The notes under the pieces: generated by a model
Seen by the model: the letters and a program-made list of their open reading frames with translations, nothing else
What the model was told of the DNA's origin: nothing
Databases searched by the model: none
Shown here: piece after piece, positions 35,238 to 44,337 of the stretch
Layout: each line of letters starts with the position of its first letter
Position numbering within the stretch: position 1 is the stretch's first letter
Source: Comamonadaceae bacterium
GTDB lineage: Bacteria; Pseudomonadota; Gammaproteobacteria; Burkholderiales; Burkholderiaceae_C
Assembly: GCA_013297875.1 (NCBI GenBank)
Contig: JAAFIW010000021.1
Span: 1-64,000 of the forward strand
Direction: 5' to 3'
Length of the DNA: 64,000 bases
Made by a program: the position numbers and the translations under genes

Positions 35238-35300
35238 TTGCTATCGATTAGATAGCTGTTTGAGCAATCTATACCTGGGCGACATGCCCATTTGGCTCAA
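35238..35300 (-). repeat. Dispersed Comamonadaceae-type repeat, copy 8
   Basis: GCTATCGATTAGATAGCTGTTTGAGCAAT with one core change, then CCTGGGCG...CCATTTGGCTC. It lies between thrC and the sigma-54 regulator gene. Confidence 0.85.
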
Positions 35301-35306
35301 AAAACC

Positions 35307-36710
35307 TTAGCAATGCGCCCGGATGTAGTGCTGGATGGCCTTCGCGTCTGCCGCCATCTCGGTCACGCGTTTGGGCAGGTCTTCAATGCCCTCAAACTGT
35401 GGCGGGCGCGGCGGCTCAATGCCCAGCGCCTGGACGATGGTGGCCGCAAACTTGATGGGCAGCGCCGTTTCCAGCACCAGCATCGGCGTGCCAGCCTGCA
35501 GGTTTTCATGCGCCACCTTCAGGCCATCGGCCGTGTGTGTGTCCACCATCACGCCTTGTTGTTGGTAGGTGTGGGCAATGGTTGCCAAACGGTCGCTGTG
35601 CGTGCTCTTGCCGCTGGCAAAACCGTAGCGGCTGGCGGCTTGCTGAAACAAGGGGTCTGCACTCAAATCAAACCGCCCGGTTTGGCTCAACTGCGCGCCA
35701 AATAGGTCTTGCGTGCGCGCGCCGTCGCGTCCTAGCAGGTCAAACACAAAACGCTCGAAATTGCTCGCCTTGGAAATATCCATCGACGGGCTGGATGTCT
35801 CGTGCGTATCAGCACTGCCGCGCACCCGGTACACGCCGGTGCGGAAAAACTCATCCAGCACGTCGTTTTCATTGGTGGCTACCACCAGTTTGTCAATCGG
35901 CAAACCCATCATGCGGGCGACGTGGCCGGCGCAGACATTGCCGAAATTGCCGGAAGGGACAGTGAAGCTGACCCGACTCGCACCAGACTGTAAATAGCCG
36001 GAAAAGTAATACACCACCTGCGCCAACAAGCGCGCCCAGTTGATGGAATTAACCGTGCCAACCTTGTATTCCCGCTTGAACGGCAAATCATTCGACACGG
36101 CCTTCACCATATCCTGGCAATCGTCAAACACACCCTTGACCGCAATGTTGTGAATATTTGCATCCTGCAAACTAAACATCTGCGCCTGCTGAAACGGACT
36201 CATGCGCCCCAGAGGGCTGAGCATGAACACCCGCACCCCCTGCTTGCCCCGCATCGCATATTCCGCCGCGCTGCCCGTGTCGCCACTGGTGGCACCCAGA
36301 ATATTCAACTGCTCAGCGCGCCGGGCCAATTCATACTCGAATAAATTGCCCAGCAACTGCATGGCCATGTCTTTGAAAGCCAAGGTGGGGCCGTTGGACA
36401 GGGCTTGCAGATACAGGCCGTCTTCCAGCTTTTTCAGCGGCACGATTTCTGGCGTGCCAAAAACTTCCCGGGTATAGGTTTTGCGGCAAATCGCCCGTAA
36501 ATCTGCGGCAGGAATATCGTCGATGTACAAAGACAGAATCTCAAACGCCAAATCGGCGTAAGCCAGCCCACGCCATTTTTCCAGCGTGGCAGCATCGACC
36601 TGTGGATAAAACTCTGGCAAATACAAACCGCCGTCAGGTGCCAAGCCCTCCAGCAAAATTTCACAAAAACGTTTTCGGTCGGGGTGGCCGCGGGTGGAGA
36701 GGTAGTTCAT
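35307..36710 (-). CDS. thrC: Threonine synthase
   Basis: A 467-aa PLP enzyme making threonine from O-phosphohomoserine. It is of the long class: STRGHPDRKRFCEILLEGLAPDGGLYLPE at the start, the PLP lysine in GPTLAFKDMAMQLL, LGATSGDTGSAAEYAM and the phosphate site PSGNFGNVCAGH. The ATG overlaps the stop of the AbrB-like gene (ATGA), so it is translationally coupled to it and to hom further upstream. Confidence 0.96.
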   Translation of the reverse strand: MNYLSTRGHPDRKRFCEILLEGLAPDGGLYLPEFYPQVDAATLEKWRGLAYADLAFEILSLYIDDIPAADLRAICRKTYTREVFGTPEIVPLKKLEDGLYLQALSNGPTLAFKDMAMQLLGNLFEYELARRAEQLNILGATSGDTGSAAEYAMRGKQGVRVFMLSPLGRMSPFQQAQMFSLQDANIHNIAVKGVFDDCQDMVKAVSNDLPFKREYKVGTVNSINWARLLAQVVYYFSGYLQSGASRVSFTVPSGNFGNVCAGHVARMMGLPIDKLVVATNENDVLDEFFRTGVYRVRGSADTHETSSPSMDISKASNFERFVFDLLGRDGARTQDLFGAQLSQTGRFDLSADPLFQQAASRYGFASGKSTHSDRLATIAHTYQQQGVMVDTHTADGLKVAHENLQAGTPMLVLETALPIKFAATIVQALGIEPPRPPQFEGIEDLPKRVTEMAADAKAIQHYIRAHC

Positions 36711-36919
36711 ATCTTTTTTCTTGTTTGAGGCAATAGTGCAGCACCTATCATCCGAACCCGATCACCATCTGTTGGTTGGGACTTCTGCACCGCCAAGATG
36801 CGTACAGTGCCATCGGCCGGCAACTCGTATTCGACACGTCCGCCTGGCCCAATTTTTAGATGATCTTGAATGTGCTTGGGTACATCCACCCGGTTTTGTG
36901 GTGTCAGTGTGTAGGGCAT
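36707..36919 (-). CDS. AbrB/MazE-like DNA-binding protein between hom and thrC
   Basis: A 70-aa protein with the swapped-hairpin AbrB pattern: YTLTPQNRVDVPKHIQDHLKIGPGGRVEYELPADGTVRIL. The start at 36919 gives the domain directly; the frame is open 31 codons further into hom, but without family similarity. It starts 13 bp after the hom stop and overlaps thrC by 4 bases, so it is an integral part of the threonine operon. No toxin gene accompanies it. It might be an orphan antitoxin-like regulator of the operon; this is inference. Confidence 0.8.
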   Translation of the reverse strand: MPYTLTPQNRVDVPKHIQDHLKIGPGGRVEYELPADGTVRILAVQKSQPTDGDRVRMIGAALLPQTRKKI

Positions 36920-36932
36920 GTCAAGCCAGGTG

Positions 36933-38255
36933 CTAAGCCAACTCTTCCTTGCGAATCCGCACAATCGCCGCCAGCACCGTGGGCAGTGCCTGCATTTGCG
37001 CAATCGCGTCATTCATCGCCCCTTCGCGGGTGTCGTGGGTGAGCATGATGAGGTCGGTGAAGGTGCCGTCTTCCCCCGCCACCTCATCCGCCTCGCGCTG
37101 CAGCACCGCGTCGATGCTGATGCCGGCGCGGGCGACGATGCCGGTGACTTCGGCGAGCACGCCGGCTTTGTCGGCCACTTTCAGGCGCAGGTAGTAGCTG
37201 GTGACGACTTCGCTCATTGGCAGCACGGGCAAATTGCTCATCGCGCCGGGCTGGAAAGCGAGGGCGGGCACGCGCTGGGCGGCGCTGGCGTCCAGCATGC
37301 GGGCGATGTCGACCAGGTCGGCAATCACGGCGCTGGCGGTGGGCTCGCTGCCTGCACCCTTGCCGTAGTACAGCGTGGTGCCCACGGCATCACCATGCAC
37401 CATCACCGCATTCATCGCGCCTTCGACGTTGGCAATCAGGCGCTTGGTGGGCACGAGCGTGGGGTGTACGCGCAGCTCGATGCCAGCGCCGGTTCGTTTG
37501 GAAATGCCCAACAGCTTGATGCGGTAGCCCAGGTGCTCGGCGTATTTGATGTCGGTGGCCGTCAGCTGGGTGATGCCTTCGACATGCGCTTTGTCAAACT
37601 GCACCGGAATGCCAAAGCCGATGGCGGCCATGATGGTGGCTTTGTGGGCAGCGTCCACGCCTTCGATGTCAAACGTCGGGTCGGCCTCGGCATAGCCCAG
37701 GGCTTGGGCTTGTTTGAGCACCACATCGAAGTCCAGGCCCTTGTCGCGCATCTCACTCAAGATGAAATTGGTGGTGCCGTTGATGATGCCGGCGATCCAT
37801 TGAATGCGGTTGGCCGTGAGGCCTTCGCGCAGGGCTTTGATGATGGGTATGCCACCGGCCACCGCTGCTTCAAACGCGACGATGACGCCTTTGGCCTGCG
37901 CGGCTTGAAAAATTTCGGTGCCGTGCACCGCCAGCAAGGCCTTGTTGGCCGTGACCACGTGTTTGCCAGCCGCAATAGCCTCCAGCACCAGGGCTTTGGC
38001 GATGCCGTAGCCGCCGATCAATTCGATGACCACATCAATGTTCGGGTTGGCAATCACAGCGCGGGCGTCGGCCACCACTTGTGCGGCGTCGCCGACCACG
38101 CTTTTAGCGCGGGTGGTGTCCAGGTCGGCCACCATCGTCACCTCAATCCCGCGTCCCGCGCGGCGAATGATCTCGGACTGGTTGCGTTGCAACACGTTGA
38201 ACACACCGCTACCGACGGTGCCGATGCCTAACAGGCCTACTTGAATCGATTTCAT
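36933..38255 (-). CDS. hom: Homoserine dehydrogenase
   Basis: A 440-aa NAD(P)-dependent enzyme reducing aspartate semialdehyde to homoserine. The N-terminal Rossmann motif GIGTVGSGV is at 11-19; the catalytic region includes GIINGTTNFILSEM and DPTFDIEGVDAAHKATIM. A C-terminal ACT domain (YYLRLKVADKAGVLAEVTGI) from about 355 should give threonine feedback control. It is followed by the AbrB-like gene and thrC and preceded by alaA 38 bp upstream, all on the minus strand. Confidence 0.96.
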   Translation of the reverse strand: MKSIQVGLLGIGTVGSGVFNVLQRNQSEIIRRAGRGIEVTMVADLDTTRAKSVVGDAAQVVADARAVIANPNIDVVIELIGGYGIAKALVLEAIAAGKHVVTANKALLAVHGTEIFQAAQAKGVIVAFEAAVAGGIPIIKALREGLTANRIQWIAGIINGTTNFILSEMRDKGLDFDVVLKQAQALGYAEADPTFDIEGVDAAHKATIMAAIGFGIPVQFDKAHVEGITQLTATDIKYAEHLGYRIKLLGISKRTGAGIELRVHPTLVPTKRLIANVEGAMNAVMVHGDAVGTTLYYGKGAGSEPTASAVIADLVDIARMLDASAAQRVPALAFQPGAMSNLPVLPMSEVVTSYYLRLKVADKAGVLAEVTGIVARAGISIDAVLQREADEVAGEDGTFTDLIMLTHDTREGAMNDAIAQMQALPTVLAAIVRIRKEELA

Positions 38256-38281
38256 AGAATTTTTAAGTAAAAAGTGCTTGC

Positions 38282-38324
38282 CGCCCAGAGAAACTATGCT
38301 CGGGCAGCTACCAATTTAATAGCG
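38282..38324 (+). repeat. Dispersed repeat, copy 9, forming the alaA C-terminus
   Basis: CGCCCAGAGAAACTATGCTCGGGCAGCTACCAATTTAATAGC is a decayed copy. Read on the minus strand it encodes the last residues of alaA (SAIKLVAARA) and the stop, so the coding end seems to have been written by the repeat. Confidence 0.7.
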
Positions 38325-39574
38325 GATGGTTTGCTCACCGCAGCGTTGTCGGTGCCGTTGCTTTTGCGGTAACCCTCCAAAAACTTGGCAATACGGTTGA
38401 TGGCTTCGCGCAAGTCGTCTTCGTGCGGCAAAAACACAATGCGGAAATGGTCTGGCGCAGGCCAGTTAAAGCCCGTGCCTTGCACCAGCATCACGCGGGT
38501 GGCGCGCAGCAGTTCCAGGAAGAACTGGCGGTCGTCTTCGATGGGGTAGACGGCTGGATCCAACTTGGGAAACATGTACAGCGCAGCCACAGGTTTGACG
38601 CAGCTGACGCCGGGAATGGCGGTAATCAGCTCGTAGGCCAGGTCGCGCTGACGGCGCAGGCGACCGCCTTCGCAGACCAGGTCGTTGATGCTCTGGTAGC
38701 CACCCAGAGCAGTTTGAATCGCCCACTGGCCGGGGACGTTGGAGCACAGCTTCATGTTGGAGAGCATGTTCAGGCCTTCGATGTAGTCGGTGGCGCGCTT
38801 CTTGTTGCCCGACACCACCAGCCAACCGGCGCGGTAGCCGCAGGAACGGTAGCTTTTGCTCAAGGAATTGAAGGTCAGCGTCAACACGTCGGTGGACAGG
38901 CTGGCAATGGCCGTGTGGTGCACGCCGTCATACAACACCTTGTCATACACCTCGTCAGCCAGAATTACCAAGCCATGATCGCGGGCGATTTCCACAATGC
39001 CTTGCAGCAGCGCGGTGGAATACAACACGCCGGTGGGGTTGTTGGGGTTGATGACGACGATGCCCTTGGTCTTCTCCGTGATCTTGGCGCGGATGTCGGC
39101 CAGGTTGGGCATCCAGCCATTGGCCTCGTCGCACAGGTAGTGCACCGGCGTGCCGCCCGACAGGCTGGTGGCCGCTGTCCACAGCGGGTAGTCGGGCATG
39201 GGCAGCAGCAGCTCGTCGCCGTCGTCCAGCAGCGCATTGGTGGCCATGGTGATGAGTTCACTGGCACCGTTGCCCAGGTAAATGTCATCCAGCGTGACAC
39301 CGGCAATGCCCTGTTTTTGGGTTTCGTGCATCACCGCTTTGCGGGCGGCGAAGATGCCTTTGCTGTCGGAGTAACCTGCCGAATTGGGCAGGTTGCGAAT
39401 CATGTCCTGCTGGATTTCTTCGGGCGCATCAAAGCCAAACACGGCCAGGTTACCCAGGTTCAGCTTGATGATTTTCTGGCCTTCGTCTTCCATCTGCCGG
39501 GCCGCATCCATGATGGGCCCGCGGATGTCGTACAGCACATTGGCCAATTTGCTGGATTTTTGAATGGTTTTCAT
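38294..39574 (-). CDS. alaA: Alanine-synthesising PLP aminotransferase
   Basis: A 426-aa class I aminotransferase of the AlaA branch, moving amino groups from glutamate to pyruvate. The start at 39574 gives MKTIQKSSKLANVLYDIRGPI; 17 upstream codons are rejected. Landmarks are IIKLNLGNLAVFGFDAPEEI, YLGNGASELI, VINPNNPTGVLY and SLSKSYRSCGYRAGW with the PLP lysine in SLSKSY. The C-terminal ten residues come from a dispersed repeat. hom lies 38 bp downstream, linking alanine and threonine genes. Confidence 0.9.
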   Translation of the reverse strand: MKTIQKSSKLANVLYDIRGPIMDAARQMEDEGQKIIKLNLGNLAVFGFDAPEEIQQDMIRNLPNSAGYSDSKGIFAARKAVMHETQKQGIAGVTLDDIYLGNGASELITMATNALLDDGDELLLPMPDYPLWTAATSLSGGTPVHYLCDEANGWMPNLADIRAKITEKTKGIVVINPNNPTGVLYSTALLQGIVEIARDHGLVILADEVYDKVLYDGVHHTAIASLSTDVLTLTFNSLSKSYRSCGYRAGWLVVSGNKKRATDYIEGLNMLSNMKLCSNVPGQWAIQTALGGYQSINDLVCEGGRLRRQRDLAYELITAIPGVSCVKPVAALYMFPKLDPAVYPIEDDRQFFLELLRATRVMLVQGTGFNWPAPDHFRIVFLPHEDDLREAINRIAKFLEGYRKSNGTDNAAVSKPSAIKLVAARA

Positions 39575-39628
39575 AAAGCCTTCGCCGCAAGTTTGCAAGG
39601 GTGAAAACCTATAATTTGACCACACCCT

Positions 39629-40051
39629 ATGAAGCTACAGCCCGAAAAGTTCAACGTTCAAACCATTGGCGCACACGGCCCCGGCTGGGTTTTGGTGGTG
39701 CAAGGTGCTGAGGGCGAAAAAGTCACCCACAGCGTGGTGCTCAGTTCGCAGGGCTTGCGCCAGCCCTGGCCTTGCAGTGATTTTTCCGAGCTGAACGCCA
39801 GCCACTTTGCGGGTCTCGCCGAGCTGGACTGCGAACTGGTGATCTTTGGCAGTGGCAAACGGCTGCGCTTTCCGCAGCCTGCCTGGCTGCAAGGTCTCAT
39901 GGCCCGCGGCATTGGTCTGGAGACCATGGACACGCCAGCGGCTTGCCGCACCTACAACATTCTGGCCGGTGAAGGCCGCAAAGTGGTTGCAGCCTTGTTG
40001 TTGGAGCCTGCTGGCGGATCGCTTGAGGGATCGATAGGCGTTTCGGGTTAA
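39629..40051 (+). CDS. Mth938-like domain protein (DUF498)
   Basis: A 140-aa protein of the Mth938/NDUFAF3-like family: the YNTIGAHGPGW-like opening (FNVQTIGAHGPGWVLV), the LDCELVIFGSGKRLRFP core and GLETMDTPAACRTYNILAGEGRKVVAALL. Members are thought to help complex I assembly or related processes; the bacterial role is unproven. It is divergent from alaA with 54 bp between starts; a TATAAT stands at 39610-39615, close to the ATG. Confidence 0.9.
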   Translation: MKLQPEKFNVQTIGAHGPGWVLVVQGAEGEKVTHSVVLSSQGLRQPWPCSDFSELNASHFAGLAELDCELVIFGSGKRLRFPQPAWLQGLMARGIGLETMDTPAACRTYNILAGEGRKVVAALLLEPAGGSLEGSIGVSG

Positions 40052-40181
40052 AATTGCGGGTTGCGGTTGGGCTTGGCAGCCTGGTTGCAAAAGAAAAAAA
40101 TCACCCCAAGGTTATGCCTCTCAGAGTTTTTCCACCAGACTTTGTGTTGTACAGCCTGTCATACGAGAGAGAGATTTATTA

Positions 40182-40658
40182 ATGGCGATCATTGTCGACA
40201 AACCCCTCTCCGAATTTGAAGCAAACGCCACCGGCGGCGTAAAAGTCAGCAATATCTCGCATCTGGGCCAAACCATGGTGCTGTATTTCTACCCCAAAGA
40301 CAATACCCCAGGTTGCACCACCGAAGCCATGCAGTTTCGTGACAAGTACAAAGACTTCGTCAAAGCGGGTGCAGCGGTATTCGGCGTGTCGCGCGACAAC
40401 ATGCGCTCGCACGACGAATTCAAGGCCAAGCTGGAATTGCCGTTTGAGCTGATTGCGGATACCGAGGAAAAAATGTGCCACATGTTTGGTGTGGTGAAAA
40501 ACAAAATCATGTATGGCAAAAAAGTCAAAGGCATTGAGCGCAGCACCTTTCTGGTCGGTGCCGATGGCATTTTGAAAGCCGAATGGCGCGGCCTGAAAGT
40601 GCCAGGCCATGTGGAAGAGGTGCTCAAGGCAGTCAAGGCGCTGAAAAAAGCGGCCTGA
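40182..40658 (+). CDS. bcp: Peroxiredoxin, BCP/PrxQ type
   Basis: A 158-aa thiol peroxidase reducing hydroperoxides. The peroxidatic Cys45 is in PKDNTPGCTTEAMQFRD. The position five residues later, Cys in E. coli Bcp, is Met here, so it is not the classical close-pair type; another cysteine is Cys99 (EEKMCHMFG). A GAGAGAGAG purine stretch precedes the ATG. A strong terminator follows about 90 bases after the stop. Confidence 0.95.
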   Translation: MAIIVDKPLSEFEANATGGVKVSNISHLGQTMVLYFYPKDNTPGCTTEAMQFRDKYKDFVKAGAAVFGVSRDNMRSHDEFKAKLELPFELIADTEEKMCHMFGVVKNKIMYGKKVKGIERSTFLVGADGILKAEWRGLKVPGHVEEVLKAVKALKKAA

Positions 40659-40748
40659 TCTTCTCTTGTGCTGAAAGCGTCACTGGCGCTGTGCATAATG
40701 TTTTGATGCAATTGACTGTGGCGCTGAGCGTCTTCACTGCTAAACCCG

Positions 40749-40782
40749 AAAAAGCCGCCTGGCCCACCTGGCGGCTTTTTCG
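40749..40782 (+). terminator. Rho-independent terminator between bcp and the PhoH gene
   Basis: AAAAAGCCGCC and GGCGGCTTTTT form an 11-bp stem around a 10-base loop, followed by further T-rich sequence. It sits in the 40659-40847 gap. Confidence 0.85.
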
Positions 40783-40847
40783 CTTTTTCATCCCTAAGGC
40801 ACCTCTGATCAATCAGAGGCCCCCTCATTTTGTGAGTCTGCAGCCCT

Positions 40848-42560
40848 ATGCCACTGCCCCCTGCCCCCACCAAGCGCGCCGCCCTGCTGTCCCCGGAAGC
40901 CTACGATGCTCCGGCCCGCACACAGCCGAAGGCCGCCCGAAAATCGCAGGCGCAGTTTGCTGATCCTATCGCCGCCGGCAGGCCGCAAGCGCTGGACTTT
41001 GATCCACGCGGCGGTGGCGAAACACCTGCCACGGAGCACCCGGCCGCTTTCGCACCGCCCCTGAGCACCGCCAGCCCGTCAGAAGCCATGATTCAGGTGG
41101 AAACGCGCAAGCGCGCCCCGTCGGCCCCCACCGTGCAGGCCGCGCCACGCGCCAAAAAAACCAAATCGACCGGCCCGGCCAAGCTGTTTGTGCTGGACAC
41201 CAATGTGCTGATGCACGACCCGATGTGCCTGTTTCGCTTTGAAGAGCACGACATCTTTTTGCCGATGATCGTGCTGGAAGAACTGGACGGCCACAAAAAA
41301 GGCATGACCGAAGTGGCCCGCAATGCCCGCCAGACCAGTCGCACCCTGGACGCGCTGGCGGGTGGCGACGGCGCGGACATCACCACCGGCCTCAAGCTGT
41401 CAACCACCGGTCACCGCGAAGCCACAGGCAACCTGTTTTTTCAGACGCAGCCGCTGAACTACACACTGCCCACCAGCCTGCCGCAAGGCAAGGCCGACAA
41501 CCAGATTCTGGGTGTGGTGCAGGCTCTGACCGACCTGTATCAGGGCCGCCAGGTCGTCCTGGTCTCCAAAGACATCAACATGCGCGTCAAGGCCCGCGCG
41601 CTGGGCCTGGCCGCCGAGGACTACCAGAACGACAAAACGCTGGACGACGGCGACCTGCTGTATTCCGGCGCACTGGCGTTGCCCGCCGATTTTTGGGCCA
41701 AACACGGCAAGACGGTGGAAAGCTGGGTCTCGGGCCAGCACACGTTTTACCGCATCACCGGGCCCATCGTGCCCAGCCTGCTGGTCAACCAGTTTGTGTA
41801 TTTCGAGGCACCGGGCGAGCCCAGCCTGTATGCCCGCGTCACCGAAATTCGTGCCAAAACGGCGGTGTTCAAAACACTCAAAGACTACGGCCACGCCAAA
41901 AACGCTGTCTGGGGCGTGACCACCCGCAACCGCGAGCAGAGCTTTGCGATGAACCTGCTGATGGATCCGGAAGTTGATTTCGTGACGCTGACCGGCACGG
42001 CCGGCACGGGCAAAACCCTGATGGCCCTGGCCAGCGGCCTCACGCAGGTGCTGGACGACCGGCGCTACACCGAAATCATCATGACCCGTGCCACGGTGAG
42101 CGTGGGCGAAGACATTGGTTTTCTGCCGGGCACCGAGGAAGAAAAAATGGGCCCGTGGATGGGCGCGCTGGACGACAACCTGGAGGTGCTGGCCAAGACG
42201 GAGACCAGCGCGGGCGAATGGGGCCGCGCGGCCACCAACGAATTGATCCGCAGCCGCATCAAGATCAAGAGCATGAACTTCATGCGCGGCCGCACGTTTT
42301 TGAACAAGTACGTGATCATTGACGAGGCGCAAAACCTCACACCCAAGCAGATGAAAACGCTCATCACCCGCGCCGGGCCGGGCTCCAAGATCATTTGCAT
42401 GGGCAATCTGGCGCAGATCGACACGCCCTACTTGACCGAAGGTTCTTCCGGCTTGACCGCCGCAGTGGACAAGTTCAAAGGCTGGCCACACAGCGGCCAC
42501 ATCACGCTGGCACGCGGCGAGCGCTCGCGACTGGCTGATTTTGCGAGTGAAGTGCTGTAG
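40848..42560 (+). CDS. PhoH family ATPase with N-terminal PIN domain
   Basis: A 570-aa protein combining a PIN RNase-like domain (about 105-240; FVLDTNVLMHDPMCLFRFEEHD with the acidic metal ligands) and a PhoH ATPase domain (about 340-570; Walker A GTAGTGKT, Walker B YVIIDEAQNLTPKQMKT, then GNLAQIDTPYL). About 100 N-terminal residues are Pro/Ala-rich and probably disordered. PIN-PhoH proteins have been reported to unwind and cut RNA. It is monocistronic, between the terminator at 40749 and a dispersed repeat. Confidence 0.93.
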   Translation: MPLPPAPTKRAALLSPEAYDAPARTQPKAARKSQAQFADPIAAGRPQALDFDPRGGGETPATEHPAAFAPPLSTASPSEAMIQVETRKRAPSAPTVQAAPRAKKTKSTGPAKLFVLDTNVLMHDPMCLFRFEEHDIFLPMIVLEELDGHKKGMTEVARNARQTSRTLDALAGGDGADITTGLKLSTTGHREATGNLFFQTQPLNYTLPTSLPQGKADNQILGVVQALTDLYQGRQVVLVSKDINMRVKARALGLAAEDYQNDKTLDDGDLLYSGALALPADFWAKHGKTVESWVSGQHTFYRITGPIVPSLLVNQFVYFEAPGEPSLYARVTEIRAKTAVFKTLKDYGHAKNAVWGVTTRNREQSFAMNLLMDPEVDFVTLTGTAGTGKTLMALASGLTQVLDDRRYTEIIMTRATVSVGEDIGFLPGTEEEKMGPWMGALDDNLEVLAKTETSAGEWGRAATNELIRSRIKIKSMNFMRGRTFLNKYVIIDEAQNLTPKQMKTLITRAGPGSKIICMGNLAQIDTPYLTEGSSGLTAAVDKFKGWPHSGHITLARGERSRLADFASEVL

Positions 42561-42565
42561 TCTTT

Positions 42566-42612
42566 CGCTACGTTTTTAATAGCTGCTTGTGCTCACTGGG
42601 ATTGCACAAGCG
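42566..42612 (-). repeat. Dispersed repeat, copy 10 (partial)
   Basis: GCTACGTTTTTAATAGCTGCTTGTGCTCACTGGG; the core has changed at its end. It lies between the convergent PhoH and coaX genes. Confidence 0.7.
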
Positions 42613-42679
42613 GCTTGTTTGATTGAAAAATCAGCGTCAAATCACCCTGGGGAGGCGCAAGGTGCCAACTCGCGCCCGA

Positions 42680-43450
42680 TCACCCGGCAGCCAGCCGCGT
42701 CTGCGCAATCACCAGCAAGCCGTCAAAGATCAGGCTGTCGACCAGTTCGCAGGGCTGAACCATGCTGGGTGCCATTTTCCAGCCAGCACCGCCGGTCATG
42801 ATGCGCGCGGGCTCAGCCTGGCAGTGGTCGCGCAGGTGCTGGGTCATGCGAGCCACGGCACCCGCAATGGCGTAGGTGCCGCCACTGGTCAGCGCGTCGC
42901 TGGTGTTGGTGGGAAAGGTGCGCACCTCGCCGGTGGGCACGTGCAGGCCCGCGGTGCCCGACTCCAGCGCGCGCAGCATGATGCCGTGACCCGGCAGGAT
43001 GATGCCGCCTAGAAACTGCCCCTGCGTGTCGATGGCTTCGACCGTTACTGCGGTGCCCACCATCACCACGATCACCGGGCGCGGCGCGCCTTGAGCCAAT
43101 ACGTGGTGGCGCGCCCCAATCATGGCCACCCAACGGTCTGCGCCCAGACGACTGGGGTTGTCATAACCGTTGACCACGCCCGCCTCGGTCGGGCTGGCCA
43201 CGACCCAGCGAGGGGTGACGTTCCACAGCTCCATCTGCTCTTCAACCCGGCGGCGCACCGCGTCGCCGGCCACGATGCACCCCAGCATCTGCTGCGGCTC
43301 CTGCAGATCGGCCCAGGCACCATCGGCCAGCTTGTCAATGTTCTCCAGAAACTCCGCGCCTTGCGCCAACAGGCTTGCACCGGGCTGGGCGCTGTCGTAG
43401 CAGGCCCACTTCAGGCGGGTATTACCCACATCGATTGCCAAAAAAGTCAT
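42680..43450 (-). CDS. coaX: Type III pantothenate kinase
   Basis: A 256-aa enzyme catalysing the first step of coenzyme A synthesis. The start at 43450 gives [16 protein letters not shown], the conserved phosphate-binding opening; 41 upstream codons are rejected. Further motifs are [35 protein letters not shown] and [14 protein letters not shown]. In many betaproteobacteria birA precedes coaX; here it does not, and a LysM gene is divergent at 43618. Confidence 0.94.
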   Translation of the reverse strand: MTFLAIDVGNTRLKWACYDSAQPGASLLAQGAEFLENIDKLADGAWADLQEPQQMLGCIVAGDAVRRRVEEQMELWNVTPRWVVASPTEAGVVNGYDNPSRLGADRWVAMIGARHHVLAQGAPRPVIVVMVGTAVTVEAIDTQGQFLGGIILPGHGIMLRALESGTAGLHVPTGEVRTFPTNTSDALTSGGTYAIAGAVARMTQHLRDHCQAEPARIMTGGAGWKMAPSMVQPCELVDSLIFDGLLVIAQTRLAAG

Positions 43451-43617
43451 CGACGCAATATAAACCGTCGCCGCACCTGATTTCGTCACAGTGGCCTGGG
43501 TTTTACCCGCTACAGTTTGCCGGGACGCGCGGATGGAATCCTCGGGCGCGCCAGCCAGGCGCAAAAAACCCATCCGCGTTTCTCAACCCTGTAACCAAAA
43601 CCTCTAGGAGCACTCTC

Positions 43618-44124
43618 ATGGGACTGTTGTCATTCATCAAAGACGCCGGCGAAAAACTGTTTGGTGGCAAAGAAGTCGAGCAGGCTGCAGCCACCGCCGC
43701 TGCCGACCCTGCACAGCAACCGAACCTGGAAGCCCTCAACGCCAAAGCGGCAGCGGCAATACATACCTACATCGAAACCCAAAACCTCGGCTTGACAGCC
43801 TTGAGCGTAGGCTTTGACGGTGCCACAGGCAAGGTGACCGTACAAGGCCAGGCCCCCACCCAGGAAGCCAGCGAAAAAGTCACCCTGTGCTGCGGCAACG
43901 TGGCCAGCGTGCAAAACGTGGAAAACCTGCTGGCTGTTTCGGAGCCTGCAGATGAAGCCCAGTACCACGATGTGGCGCGTGGCGACACACTGTCGGCTAT
44001 CGCCAAGACGTACTACGGCAATGCCAACAAGTACATGGTCATTTTTGAAGCCAACAAACCCATGCTGAGCCACCCGGACAAGATTTACCCCGGCCAGAAG
44101 CTGCGTATTCCTGCTGAGGCTTGA
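43618..44124 (+). CDS. BON-LysM protein (Kbp/YgaU-like)
   Basis: A 168-aa protein with a BON domain (about 45-110) and a C-terminal LysM domain (about 118-166; YHDVARGDTLSAIAKTYYGNANKYMVIFEANKPML). It matches E. coli Kbp, a cytoplasmic potassium-binding protein, in order and size; it has no signal peptide. TAGGAG lies 8 bases before the ATG. The upstream open frame to 43375 overlaps coaX and is rejected. Confidence 0.9.
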   Translation: MGLLSFIKDAGEKLFGGKEVEQAAATAAADPAQQPNLEALNAKAAAAIHTYIETQNLGLTALSVGFDGATGKVTVQGQAPTQEASEKVTLCCGNVASVQNVENLLAVSEPADEAQYHDVARGDTLSAIAKTYYGNANKYMVIFEANKPMLSHPDKIYPGQKLRIPAEA

Positions 44125-44163
44125 GCGCTTTCCAGCAAACCGCCGGGGCGCGGCGTTTCCCGG

Positions 44164-44201
44164 AAAAAAAGGCCTGTTGGCATTGCCAACAGGCTTTTTT
44201 A
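44164..44201 (+). terminator. Rho-independent terminator after the BON-LysM gene
   Basis: AAAAAGGCCTGTTGGC and GCCAACAGGCTTTTTT form a long stem with a very short loop, ending in a T run. Confidence 0.9.
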
Positions 44202-44337
44202 TTGCGCCGTGAACACAGGTTTTGCATCGGGTTTCCACCAATGAAAATCATGGTTATAAATTTTTTTCATAACACGGCGCGCAAACAGCATTGGCGTTTC
44301 ATCGCGCAGACTTTTACAGTTCGCTCCATCGCAAAAC

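Noticed and set aside
39587-39615. Sigma-70 promoter for the Mth938-like gene with TATAAT at 39610
   Set aside because: The -10 match is good but no -35 lies at a usable distance and the leader would be only a few bases.
44203-44280. GCGCCGTG/CACGGCGC inverted 8-mers upstream of aspA
   Set aside because: Widely spaced and without T-run or recognisable operator form; not enough to call a site.
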